Of a stretch of DNA of 64,000 nucleotides, positions 29,435 to 36,628 are shown in pieces. Origin of the DNA: Thermococcus sp. P6 (GTDB lineage Archaea > Methanobacteriota_B > Thermococci > Thermococcales > Thermococcaceae); the NCBI RefSeq assembly GCF_002214525.1, contig NZ_CP015104.1, positions 310,001 through 374,000 of the forward strand, written 5' to 3'. Made by a program: the position numbers and the translations under genes. Under the pieces are notes generated by a model. It was given only the letters and a program-made list of their open reading frames with translations, had not been told where the DNA came from and did not search any database. The number at the start of each line of letters is the position of its first letter. Within the stretch, counting starts at the first letter, position 1.

Positions 29435-29451
29435 TATCACCGGGGGTGTTA
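29435..29451 (-). promoter_or_regulatory. Thermococcales glycolytic motif (TGM) upstream of pgiA
   Basis: TATCAC CGGGG GTGTTA matches the published consensus TATCAC-n5-GTGATA at 11 of 12 fixed positions. It lies about 15 bases upstream of the pgiA TATA box. In Thermococcus kodakarensis the regulator Tgr binds this motif and represses glycolytic genes when the motif is downstream of the TATA box and activates when it is upstream. Upstream placement here suggests activation under gluconeogenic conditions, an inference. Confidence 0.7.
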
Positions 29452-30024
29452 TACAACCCTCAAGAGGAGGTAGGCGAGCCCGAAGCTAACGGCCCATAGG
29501 CCTGTGTTCCACCTGAACACCTTAAAGCCGTCGAGGGGTGGAAAGGGTATCAGGTTGAAGAGGGCCAGCCAGACGTTGACTTCGGCGATGGTCCTTGCCG
29601 CTAAGCTCAGGGATGGAGACCAGAGGGATACCAGAAACGCCGTGATCCCGATGATCAGATTGACCAGAGGCCCGGCGAAGGCTATCCTTCCAAAGGTTTC
29701 TCCCGGATCGATTGCGTAGGGAGCGTGGATCCGGACGGCACCGATGGCGGCGAATACCCACGTCGTGCCCGTCAGGATGCGACTGGCCAGCCCGAGGAGG
29801 AGGGCCAGAAATATGCCGGTGTCCCAGCGTTCGTAGTAGGCCCTGTAGCCGTACCGCCGGGCAACCTGACGGTGAGCCAGCTCGTGGAAGATGAACGCCG
29901 TAAGGACCGCGAGTGATGCGTAGGGTAGCATGGAAAGTTCAAAATTGGAGAACAGAAGAACCAGGACCAGAAATGAAACCAGCAGGTCCTCGAGCTCCTT
30001 CCTTCCGACGTTACGGACCGCCAT
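29449..30024 (-). CDS. Site-2 protease-like membrane metallopeptidase (M50)
   Basis: This 191-residue integral membrane protein has about five hydrophobic segments. The zinc motif is FHELAHRQVA (HExxH at residues 47-51) and the third ligand is the aspartate in NLIPFPPLDG (about Asp 165), both diagnostic of the intramembrane protease family M50. No PDZ or CBS domain is attached, so this is the minimal archaeal form. The substrate is unknown. Its 3' end lies close to the pgiA promoter, and the TGM element at 29435-29451 overlaps its stop codon by a few bases. Confidence 0.88.
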   Translation of the reverse strand: MAVRNVGRKELEDLLVSFLVLVLLFSNFELSMLPYASLAVLTAFIFHELAHRQVARRYGYRAYYERWDTGIFLALLLGLASRILTGTTWVFAAIGAVRIHAPYAIDPGETFGRIAFAGPLVNLIIGITAFLVSLWSPSLSLAARTIAEVNVWLALFNLIPFPPLDGFKVFRWNTGLWAVSFGLAYLLLRVV

Positions 30025-30033
30025 GGGAAGCCC

Positions 30034-30213
30034 TCAGGCGCCCTTAACTTCGATCTTCCTGCCGATCACGAGTTCCGCCGCTTTGACGGCCGCACCACCG
30101 CTCCCAACGGCTATCCGGACCTGATCCTTTGGAACGTAAACGACTATCCTGTCGTCGAGCTCCTCGATTTTAAGTATCCTGACGTTCAGCATCCTCTCGA
30201 GTTTCTCCCTCAT
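30034..30213 (-). CDS. Small single KH-domain protein
   Basis: This protein of 59 residues begins MREKLERMLNVRILKIEE and is essentially one KH domain with the GXXG loop in VGSGGAAVKAAELVIGRK. ATG 30213 is preferred to ATG 30240 because GGGGGTAACC precedes it and because the TATA box CTTTTATATT (about 30243-30253, minus strand) would place the transcript start near 30222. It probably binds RNA. It is followed nine bases later by the M50 peptidase gene in the same direction. Function is unknown. Confidence 0.8.
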   Translation of the reverse strand: MREKLERMLNVRILKIEELDDRIVVYVPKDQVRIAVGSGGAAVKAAELVIGRKIEVKGA

Positions 30214-30266
30214 GGTTACCCCCTTGGATACTTCCCCCATCCCAATATAAAAGTAACGAAAAAAGA

Positions 30267-30446
30267 TCAGTCAAAATCCCAGATCGTTCTTCCCTTGTAG
30301 AACATCATCACGTAACCGCAGTTCTTGCAGATGACTATCTTCACCTTGTGGGCGGTGAAACCCCACTTGCTGTCGAGCTTGCCCTCCTCAACCCGAAAAT
30401 CCGTTCCGCCGCAGAGCGGGCAGACGAGCCTCCTCTTTTCCTCCAT
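30267..30446 (-). CDS. Zinc-ribbon miniprotein
   Basis: A 59-codon gene on the minus strand starting MEEKRRLVCPLCGGTDFRVE and ending KGRTIWDFD. Two CxxC knuckles (CPLC at residues 9-12 and CKNC at 40-43) form a zinc ribbon, followed by GYVMMFYKG. The layout resembles small archaeal and bacterial zinc-ribbon nucleic-acid-binding proteins of about 60-70 residues. ATG 30446 is preceded on the minus strand by GGTGATCAT, a usable ribosome binding site. Function is unknown. Confidence 0.78.
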   Translation of the reverse strand: MEEKRRLVCPLCGGTDFRVEEGKLDSKWGFTAHKVKIVICKNCGYVMMFYKGRTIWDFD

Positions 30447-30510
30447 ATGATCACCGATTTATTACTCCTACCCTTTGGAATATAAACTTAACGACCCATC
30501 TTCTCATGGC

Positions 30511-31176
30511 CTACTCGACGGTCTGATGATCGAGGAGGTGCTCTATCCCGGGCTTGTGGCCGAGGCCTACCACTGCCACGACTCTGGGCTTTCTGATTCC
30601 CCTTTCCTTCAGGTTCTCGACGATGGCCATCAGGTTCCTCGCCATGATCTCGTTGCGCTCCTCAACGAGGACGTGGTAGAGGTAGGGGTATCGCCTCCTG
30701 AACTGCATCATCATAACCCTGTATTCCTCCATCGGATCGGAGAACTGGCCCGATTTTACAGGCAGGAAAACGCTCAACGTTTCCAGGGCCATGAGGAGCT
30801 TTTCCCTCACGGGCGCCGCGAGGATCTTCGAGAGGACAACGGTTATGTCCTCGTCTATGAGGTAGAGCGGAACGCCGAGGGTTTGAGCGGCCTGCACTGC
30901 CGCCTTCATCTCCTCGCCGGGTTTCATGCCGAACTCCTCACCGAGCCTTTCCTCCAGCTTCGCCAGAACGTAATTGACCAGCCCTCTTCTGCCGAAGCGC
31001 AGGGATTCCTCAAGGCTCAACCGCCGGCTCTCGCTCATCGCCAGAAACCGGGCCCTGTCGAGCTCCACGGCAACGGCATGGGGCCTCTCGGTCAGTATCG
31101 TTTTTACAACCTCCTCCCGGCTCTTCGGTGAGACGTGCATCGTGCCTACGATCCTGACGTACCTGAGGTAGCTCAT
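30511..31176 (-). CDS. TraB/PrgY-family protein
   Basis: This 221-residue protein is of the TraB family (the family of the bacterial pheromone-shutdown protein). The signature elements are VRIVGTMHVSPKSREEV at the N terminus, AVELDRARF and VVGLGHKPGIEHLL near the C terminus. Unlike longer TraB proteins it has no C-terminal membrane helices. The family is related to EreA/ChaN-like hydrolases, but archaeal function is unknown. Its start overlaps the end of the RNase Z gene by four bases. Confidence 0.85.
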   Translation of the reverse strand: MSYLRYVRIVGTMHVSPKSREEVVKTILTERPHAVAVELDRARFLAMSESRRLSLEESLRFGRRGLVNYVLAKLEERLGEEFGMKPGEEMKAAVQAAQTLGVPLYLIDEDITVVLSKILAAPVREKLLMALETLSVFLPVKSGQFSDPMEEYRVMMMQFRRRYPYLYHVLVEERNEIMARNLMAIVENLKERGIRKPRVVAVVGLGHKPGIEHLLDHQTVE

Positions 31177-32111
31177 CCTCCATCCTCCAGCAGGTTTCTC
31201 ACGTCGAACTTACCGGCCCTGTGGGTCAAAACGTCGAAGTCCCTTGGAACGAGGAAGTTCACATCCCCGCAGTGGAAACGGGCCCCCTCAAGGTATTCTT
31301 CGTAGGAGTAGCGGAAGGCCCTGTGGAAAAGCGCCAGAAGTTTGGCACTGCACCTTCTGGCCACCTCGCAGGCTTCCCCGACCGTGGAGTGGTAGCTGTC
31401 CCCCCTGTGCTCGGGACTTAGGTAGGTGGCGTCGTGTATAAGGAGGTCCGCCCCCTCGGAGAAGAGCCTGACCCTCTCGGTGGGCCGCGTGTCGCCGGTG
31501 TAGGCCACCTTAACTCCCCTCCTCCTCGGCCCCGTAACGTCCTCGAGGTGGATTATCCTTCCTTTCCACTCGATCCGGCCCTCTCTCTCGAGCTTTCCGA
31601 GTACAGGCCCCCCGCTGAGCCCGTACCGGGCGAGTTTCTCCGGCAGGAACTTCCCCCGTTTGTCCCTCTCCTTGAAAACGTAGCCCAGCGCGGGAACCCC
31701 GTGCTCCACCCCGAAGCTCCACACTTCGTAGCCGTTGAACTTCAACCTGCTCTCGCCGAGCTCGTGGATGTGGATGTCAAAACCGGGCCTGAAGAAGCCG
31801 GTTTTCAGAAAGTTCTGGACGAACTCGAAGGTGTACTTTGGACCGTAGATGTGGAGGGGCCTTTCCCTGTTCCAGAGGTTCATCGTCTGTATTAGCGCCG
31901 CCAGACCGAGGTAGTGGTCGCCGTGGAAGTGGGTGATGAATATCTTATCAACCTTCATTGGACTGAGGCCGGCCGTGTTCATCTGCCTTACGGTCCCCTC
32001 GCCGGCATCGAAGAGCAGGATCTCCCCATTATAGCGCAGGGCTATGGCCGGAACGTTTCTCTCGCGGGTCGGCATTATGCCGCCCGTCCCGAGGAAGATC
32101 ACCTCAAGCAT
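31173..32111 (-). CDS. rnz: Ribonuclease Z (tRNA 3' endonuclease)
   Basis: This 312-residue metallo-beta-lactamase-fold enzyme trims tRNA 3' trailers. It shows the FLGTGG start, the zinc motif FITHFHGDHYLGL (about residues 59-71), the exosite region GFFRPGFDIHIHELGE and the late AYTGDTRP and LIHDATYL motifs. The length is normal for the short form RNase Z. Most tRNA genes in the window encode CCA, whereas RNase Z normally acts on CCA-less precursors such as the CAU tRNA at 5231-5305. Confidence 0.94.
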   Translation of the reverse strand: MLEVIFLGTGGIMPTRERNVPAIALRYNGEILLFDAGEGTVRQMNTAGLSPMKVDKIFITHFHGDHYLGLAALIQTMNLWNRERPLHIYGPKYTFEFVQNFLKTGFFRPGFDIHIHELGESRLKFNGYEVWSFGVEHGVPALGYVFKERDKRGKFLPEKLARYGLSGGPVLGKLEREGRIEWKGRIIHLEDVTGPRRRGVKVAYTGDTRPTERVRLFSEGADLLIHDATYLSPEHRGDSYHSTVGEACEVARRCSAKLLALFHRAFRYSYEEYLEGARFHCGDVNFLVPRDFDVLTHRAGKFDVRNLLEDGG

Positions 32112-32224
32112 GTTACACCATAGGGGGGAGACTTAAAAAGCTCTTCCGTTCCGGAGCGGTGCTGATGGGGTGATTCCTAAAGTGTTAAATACCTCGAAGG
32201 CCTAAGGAGGCATGGTGCTGCGGT

Positions 32225-33184
32225 ATGGAGGAGATCCTGAAGGCCATTGAGGAGAGGGACTGCAGAAAGGTTGCGACCCTGCTCTACCATAAGGTGGACG
32301 AGCTGGGCGACGAAGAGCTGAAGGAAGTGCTCGAGAGGGCCGAAAAGCTCGCCCTTGAGTGTGACGATTTCGAACTCTACAAGCTCGTAGTTTACTACTT
32401 CCGCGAGCTCCTCGGTGTCGACAGGCTGGAAAAGTTCGAGGAGATCGCCAGGGAAAGGGACTCCTTCGAGGTGAAGTTCGAGCTGGCCGACCTCTACTAC
32501 CTCACTGGAGAGCTGGAGAAGAGCCTTGAGATCTACCGCGAGCTTCTCGAGGAGGAAACCGAGAAGGGCAGGAAGGAGAACATAGCGAAAGTCTACTACG
32601 CCATGGCCCTCGTGCACGAGGAACTGCAGGAGTACGAGAAGGCCCTCGAATTGATGGAGAAGGCCGAGAAGATACACCGCGAGCTTGGAAACGAGGAGGA
32701 GGCACTGAAGGTGGCCGTCCACAGGGCCTACGTGCTCTTCGAATCCGGGGAAACCTACGGGGCAAAGGCCATGCTGGCCGGGCTCCTTCCAAAGGTCCTC
32801 GATAGGAAGGATCTCCTCGTGGAGGTGCACCTTAGCTTCGAGGAGATATTCGAGGAGTACGAGAACTACGATGTGGCCCTTCAGGAGTGTCTCTATGCAC
32901 TCATCCACGCCAAGGGCACGGATTACGAGGACGTTGCCTTCGGTTCGTTAATGGACGTTCTCTGGCAGCTTTTCCTCGAGGACAACTTCGAGACCGTTTA
33001 CCTCAACATGGGCATGTTCTCGGAAGCCCTGCCCGAAATGGCGGATTTCTTCGAGGCCGTGAAGGGACTCGCCCTCTACAAGGACGGGAAGATCGAGGCT
33101 GAAGAGATGGAGAAGCTGGTTGAGAAGGTCAAAGAAAAGCGCCTGCTGGACCTCCTCGAGATCCTCGGCGAGGCGGAGCTCTGA
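32225..33184 (+). CDS. TPR-repeat protein, function unknown
   Basis: This 319-residue soluble, very acidic protein consists almost entirely of helical repeats. TPR-like units are visible at about residues 86-165 (ELADLYYLTGELEKSLEIYRE, then VYYAMALVHEELQEYEKALELMEKAEKI). It starts at ATG 32225 a short distance after a TATA-like GTTAAATACC (about 32183-32192). It is monocistronic, divergent from rnz. It is likely a protein-protein scaffold; the partner is unknown. Confidence 0.8.
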   Translation: MEEILKAIEERDCRKVATLLYHKVDELGDEELKEVLERAEKLALECDDFELYKLVVYYFRELLGVDRLEKFEEIARERDSFEVKFELADLYYLTGELEKSLEIYRELLEEETEKGRKENIAKVYYAMALVHEELQEYEKALELMEKAEKIHRELGNEEEALKVAVHRAYVLFESGETYGAKAMLAGLLPKVLDRKDLLVEVHLSFEEIFEEYENYDVALQECLYALIHAKGTDYEDVAFGSLMDVLWQLFLEDNFETVYLNMGMFSEALPEMADFFEAVKGLALYKDGKIEAEEMEKLVEKVKEKRLLDLLEILGEAEL

Positions 33185-33370
33185 GGGTTTTCCACTTTTA
33201 ATTCTCCCGGGGTCTCCTTGGGGGGGATTTTGTCCTGTAAACCCTCGAAAAGCCCCCCCGATTCGGGCCGTCCTGTAATTTTTCGGAACCCCTGAGCCCT
33301 TCAAAACCCCAGACCCAATGAAAGTCCCCCACAACGAGTAACGAAAAACCACGGGAAGTAGCTTGATCAT

Positions 33371-33387
33371 CGTTTTATTTTTAAACG
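33371..33387 (+). promoter_or_regulatory. Promoter of hypA operon
   Basis: CGTTTTATTTTTAAACG contains an AT-rich TATA element about 32-48 bases before ATG 33419 and is flanked by the inverted repeat CGTTT...AAACG (spacing seven). The ribosome binding site is CCGGAGGGAT. The repeat does not match the SurR motif, which needs a spacing of three. Confidence 0.5.
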
Positions 33388-33418
33388 CGAACCCCTAACT
33401 TATCCCGGAGGGATATGC

Positions 33419-33832
33419 ATGCACGAATGGGCACTTGCCGATGGAATAGTTAGAACAGCTCTTGACTACGCCAAAAGGGAGGGAGCATCGCGGATACTCG
33501 CCATTAAGGTCGTTCTCGGTGAGCTTCAGGATGTGGACGCCGAAATAGTCGAGTTCGCCATGAAGGAACTCCTCAGGGGGACCATCGGAGAAGGTGCAGG
33601 GATTATCTTTGAGGAGGAAGAGGCCGTCTTCAGGTGCAGGAACTGTAACCACGAGTGGAAGCTAAAGGACGTGAGGGACGGATTCGACGAGAGCATAAAA
33701 GAGGACATACACTTCATCCCCGAGGTCGTCCACGCCTTTCTCACCTGTCCGAAGTGTGGCAGCAGGGACTTCGAGGTGGTCAGCGGAAGGGGAGTTTACA
33801 TAAGCGGGATAAAGATCGAAAGGGAGGGATGA
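33419..33832 (+). CDS. hypA: Hydrogenase nickel incorporation protein HypA
   Basis: This 137-residue nickel metallochaperone begins MHEWALADGIV, with the invariant His2 that binds nickel, and contains a zinc site with CRNC (about residue 73) and CPKC (about residue 110). The insertion between the two CxxC pairs (about 40 residues) is longer than in bacteria and is typical of Thermococcus HypA. HypB follows three bases later. In Thermococcus the two proteins form a complex that handles nickel for [NiFe] hydrogenases. Confidence 0.96.
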   Translation: MHEWALADGIVRTALDYAKREGASRILAIKVVLGELQDVDAEIVEFAMKELLRGTIGEGAGIIFEEEEAVFRCRNCNHEWKLKDVRDGFDESIKEDIHFIPEVVHAFLTCPKCGSRDFEVVSGRGVYISGIKIEREG

Positions 33833-33835
33833 AAA

Positions 33836-34561
33836 ATGATCGATCCCCGCGTTAAGGGAATAGAGGGAAGGCTCGAGGGGGTGAAGCGCGTAATCCCCGT
33901 CGTCAGCGGAAAGGGTGGCGTCGGAAAGTCCCTCGTGTCCACAACACTGGCCCTCGTTCTGGCTGAGAAGGGCCACAGAACCGGACTCCTCGACCTCGAC
34001 TTTCACGGGGCGAGCGATCACGTCATCCTCGGCTTCCAGCCGGAGGACTTTCCCGAGGAGGAGTACGGTGTGGTTCCCCCGACGGTCCACGGGGTAAAGT
34101 TCATGAGCATAGTTTACTACTCCGAGGACAGGCCCACGCCGATGAGAGGGAGGGAGATAAGCGACGCCCTCATAGAGCTCCTTGCCATAACCCGGTGGGA
34201 CGAGCTGGACTACCTGATCATAGACATGCCACCCGGCCTCGGTGACCAGTTCCTCGATGTCATCCGCTTCCTCGAGGGGGGCGAGTTTCTGGTGGTGGCA
34301 ACCCCCTCCAGGCTCTCGATGAACGTGGTTGAGAAACTCCTGACCCTTCTTAAGGAGGGGAACCACAGGGTAATCGGGGTGGTCGAGAACATGAAGCTCG
34401 ACGATGAGAAGGACATAGAAATGCTCGCAAAGAGGTTCAACGTGCCCTACCTCACCGGGATCCCGCTCTACAGGGATCTGGAGAGGGTCATCGGGAAGCC
34501 GGAGGAGTTGCTCGGGACGGACTTCGCAGAGAGGATAAGGGAGGTTGCCGGAAGGCTTTAG
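33836..34561 (+). CDS. hypB: Hydrogenase maturation HypB, MinD/Mrp-type ATPase
   Basis: This 241-residue P-loop protein is the Thermococcales replacement for the GTPase HypB. The deviant Walker A SGKGGVGKS (about residues 24-32) and the IIDMPPGLGDQ segment place it in the Mrp/MinD family, not in the SIMIBI GTPase HypB subfamily. Its position directly after hypA matches the characterised Thermococcus kodakarensis atypical HypB, which uses ATP to assist nickel transfer by HypA. Annotation pipelines may call it only an Mrp-family ATPase. Confidence 0.92.
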   Translation: MIDPRVKGIEGRLEGVKRVIPVVSGKGGVGKSLVSTTLALVLAEKGHRTGLLDLDFHGASDHVILGFQPEDFPEEEYGVVPPTVHGVKFMSIVYYSEDRPTPMRGREISDALIELLAITRWDELDYLIIDMPPGLGDQFLDVIRFLEGGEFLVVATPSRLSMNVVEKLLTLLKEGNHRVIGVVENMKLDDEKDIEMLAKRFNVPYLTGIPLYRDLERVIGKPEELLGTDFAERIREVAGRL

Positions 34562-34588
34562 CCTTCTTTTCCCTCGGGAGGGAGCGCC

Positions 34589-35065
34589 GTGGAACTTCGG
34601 GAGTTGCTGGGTGGGACGAAAAGGATCGTGGTCTGCGGGATAGGGAATCGGATCAGGGGGGACGACGCCTTCGGCGTTCTGGTTGCGGAGGAACTCGGAA
34701 AACTCGTAAAAAATCCGGACGTTCTCGTGTTGAACTGCGGCGAGGTTCCCGAGAGCTACACCGGGAAGATAACCGCCTTCGAACCGGACCTCGTCCTTTT
34801 CATCGATGCGGTTGATTTCTCCGGGGAGCCGGGCGAGATCGTCGTGGCCGATCCCGGAGGAACGGTTGGGGATGCCGTCTCGACCCACAGCCTGCCGTTG
34901 AGGGTTCTCGTTGACTACCTCAGGCTGAAGACCAGCGCCACCTTTGTTCTCATCGGATGCCAGCCGAAGGTTACGGGTCTCTTTCAGGAGCCGACGGATC
35001 TGGTGCTCGAGAGGGCCAAAAACCTCGCGCGAACCCTCGCTCGGCTCCTCAACGAGGGGCCCTGA
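34589..35065 (+). CDS. hycI: Hydrogenase maturation protease (HycI/HyaD family)
   Basis: This 158-residue endopeptidase cleaves the C-terminal extension of the hydrogenase large subunit after nickel insertion. Motifs include GIGNRIRGDDAFGVLVAEEL (with a nickel-sensing aspartate), LFIDAVDFSG and THSLPL (conserved His). It lies 27 bases after hypB. Which hydrogenase large subunit it processes cannot be told; none is encoded in the window. Confidence 0.93.
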   Translation: MELRELLGGTKRIVVCGIGNRIRGDDAFGVLVAEELGKLVKNPDVLVLNCGEVPESYTGKITAFEPDLVLFIDAVDFSGEPGEIVVADPGGTVGDAVSTHSLPLRVLVDYLRLKTSATFVLIGCQPKVTGLFQEPTDLVLERAKNLARTLARLLNEGP

Positions 35066-35118
35066 GCCTTTTTTTCTCTGACGTTTCTCCGGGCTTTAGT
35101 CTCACCCCCGCTTTGTGG

Positions 35119-35135
35119 GTTTAAAACCTATGGTT
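35119..35135 (+). promoter_or_regulatory. SurR binding site upstream of hypC
   Basis: GTT TAA AAC CTATG GTT is an exact match to the extended SurR motif GTTn3AACn5GTT. It ends nine bases before a TATA-like CCTAAAAAG at about 35145-35153, which would start transcription a few bases before the AGGTGA ribosome binding site of hypC. Upstream placement fits SurR acting as an activator. The site itself also contains a TATA-like TTTAAAA, so an alternative promoter at the site is possible. Confidence 0.72.
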
Positions 35136-35184
35136 CCGGAAATCCCTAAAAAGCACCCCTCGAATTATCCACAGGTGAAACAAA

Positions 35185-35433
35185 ATGTGTCTGGCCGTTC
35201 CGGCGAAGGTGGTTGAAATAAACGGAAAGGTTGCCGTTGTGGACTTTGGCGGTGTGAAGAGGGAGGCCCGTTTGGATCTTCTTCCGGACGTCAGGGTGGG
35301 TGATTACGTCATAGTTCACACGGGCTTCGCGATAGAGAAGCTCGAAAGGGAGAGGGCGCTGGAGGCACTAAAGGCCTGGGAAGAGGTATTCCAAGTGATC
35401 CAGGACCGAACTCATACCTCCGGGGGGAAGTGA
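35185..35433 (+). CDS. hypC: Hydrogenase assembly chaperone HypC
   Basis: This 82-residue chaperone starts MCLAVPAKVVEI; the N-terminal Cys2 is the invariant residue that binds the Fe(CN)2CO unit with HypD. The GDYVIVHTGFAIEKL segment is typical. It has its own promoter with a SurR site and ends exactly at the base before hypD, so the two partners are coupled. Confidence 0.96.
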   Translation: MCLAVPAKVVEINGKVAVVDFGGVKREARLDLLPDVRVGDYVIVHTGFAIEKLERERALEALKAWEEVFQVIQDRTHTSGGK

Positions 35434-36537
35434 ATGCTTGAGGAGTTCAGGGACAGGGAGCTGGCCCGGAGAATCCTCGATGAGATACGCAGGGAGGCGG
35501 AGGGATTCGATGAATTCCACTTCATGCACGTCTGCGGAACCCACGAGGACACCGTGACGAGATCGGGCATACGGTCCCTCCTTCCCGAAAACGTCAGTAT
35601 AATGAGCGGCCCCGGGTGTCCGGTCTGCATAACGCCCGTGGAGGACATAGTGAGGATGCAGGAGATAGTAAGGGAAGCCTACGCGGATGGAGAGAATATT
35701 ATCCTCACGACCTTTGGGGACATGTACAAGATCCCGACCCCGAGGGGGAGCTTCGCGGACCTGAAAAGCGAGGGCTACGACGTCAGGATCGTCTACTCGA
35801 TCTTTGATGCTTACAACATGGCCAAAGCCAACCCCGATAGAACGGTCGTTCACTTCTCGCCGGGTTTCGAGACGACGGTGGCACCAGCGGCCGGAATGCT
35901 GAACGCGGTTGTGGAGGAGGGACTCGATAACTTCAGGATATACTCCGTCCACCGCCTCACCCCCCCGGCCGTTGAGGTTCTCATAAAGGGCAGGAAGAGG
36001 TTCCAGGGGTTGATAACCCCCGGTCACGTCTCCACGATAATCGGTGTGAAGGGGTGGGAGTACATAACGACCGAGTACGGCATGCCGCAGGTTATAACGG
36101 GCTTCGAGCCCGTTGATGTGTTGCTCGCCATACTCATGCTCATCAGGATGGTAAAAAACGATGAGCCGGAGATAATCAACGAGTACACGAGGGCCGTCAG
36201 GTACGAGGGTAACGTCACCGCTCAGAGGCTCATCGATAAGTTCTTCGAGGTCAGAGACGCCCGGTGGCGTGCGCTTGGCGTCATACCCCGGAGCGGTCTT
36301 GAACTCAGGAGGGAGTGGAGGGAGCTGGAGATACGGACGTACTACAACCCGGAGGTTCCAGAACTGCCCGATCTTGAGAAGGGATGCCTCTGCGGTGCTG
36401 TACTGCGCGGTCTGGCTCTGCCCACCGATTGCCCGCACTTCGGGAAGACCTGTACCCCAAGGCACCCAGTGGGTCCGTGCATGGTATCCTACGAGGGAAC
36501 GTGCTCGATCTTCTACAAATACGGGGGCCTTATATGA
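35434..36537 (+). CDS. hypD: Hydrogenase maturation protein HypD
   Basis: This 367-residue iron-sulfur scaffold is where the iron centre receives its CO and cyanide ligands. Conserved cysteine motifs are MHVCGTHEDT (about residues 27-36), GPGCPVCITP and the C-terminal cluster motif with GCLCGAVLRG...PTDCPHFGKTCTP. GFETT is also present. It starts on the base after hypC ends. Confidence 0.97.
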   Translation: MLEEFRDRELARRILDEIRREAEGFDEFHFMHVCGTHEDTVTRSGIRSLLPENVSIMSGPGCPVCITPVEDIVRMQEIVREAYADGENIILTTFGDMYKIPTPRGSFADLKSEGYDVRIVYSIFDAYNMAKANPDRTVVHFSPGFETTVAPAAGMLNAVVEEGLDNFRIYSVHRLTPPAVEVLIKGRKRFQGLITPGHVSTIIGVKGWEYITTEYGMPQVITGFEPVDVLLAILMLIRMVKNDEPEIINEYTRAVRYEGNVTAQRLIDKFFEVRDARWRALGVIPRSGLELRREWRELEIRTYYNPEVPELPDLEKGCLCGAVLRGLALPTDCPHFGKTCTPRHPVGPCMVSYEGTCSIFYKYGGLI

Positions 36538-36545
36538 CACCAAAG

Positions 36546-36580
36546 GTTCAAAACTCCCCGTATGTTTTTAACTTTTGGTT
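36546..36580 (+). promoter_or_regulatory. Tandem SurR sites upstream of hypF
   Basis: Two sites lie in the hypF promoter. GTT CAA AAC at 36546-36554 matches the SurR core. GTT TTT AAC TTTTG GTT at 36564-36580 is an exact match to the extended motif GTTn3AACn5GTT. The second ends about eight bases before the TATA element AGGTATAAG (36588-36596), the same geometry as at hypC, which suggests activation. The ribosome binding site GGTGGA and ATG 36629 follow. Confidence 0.75.
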
Positions 36581-36628
36581 TTAGAAAGGTATAAGGGCCC
36601 GGATTACCAGATAGAAGTGGTGGAATGA

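Noticed and set aside
33371-33387. Possible SurR site in the hypA promoter (CGTTT...AAACG)
   Set aside because: Spacing between half-sites does not match the GTTn3AAC motif; more likely an AT-rich TATA box with a chance repeat.
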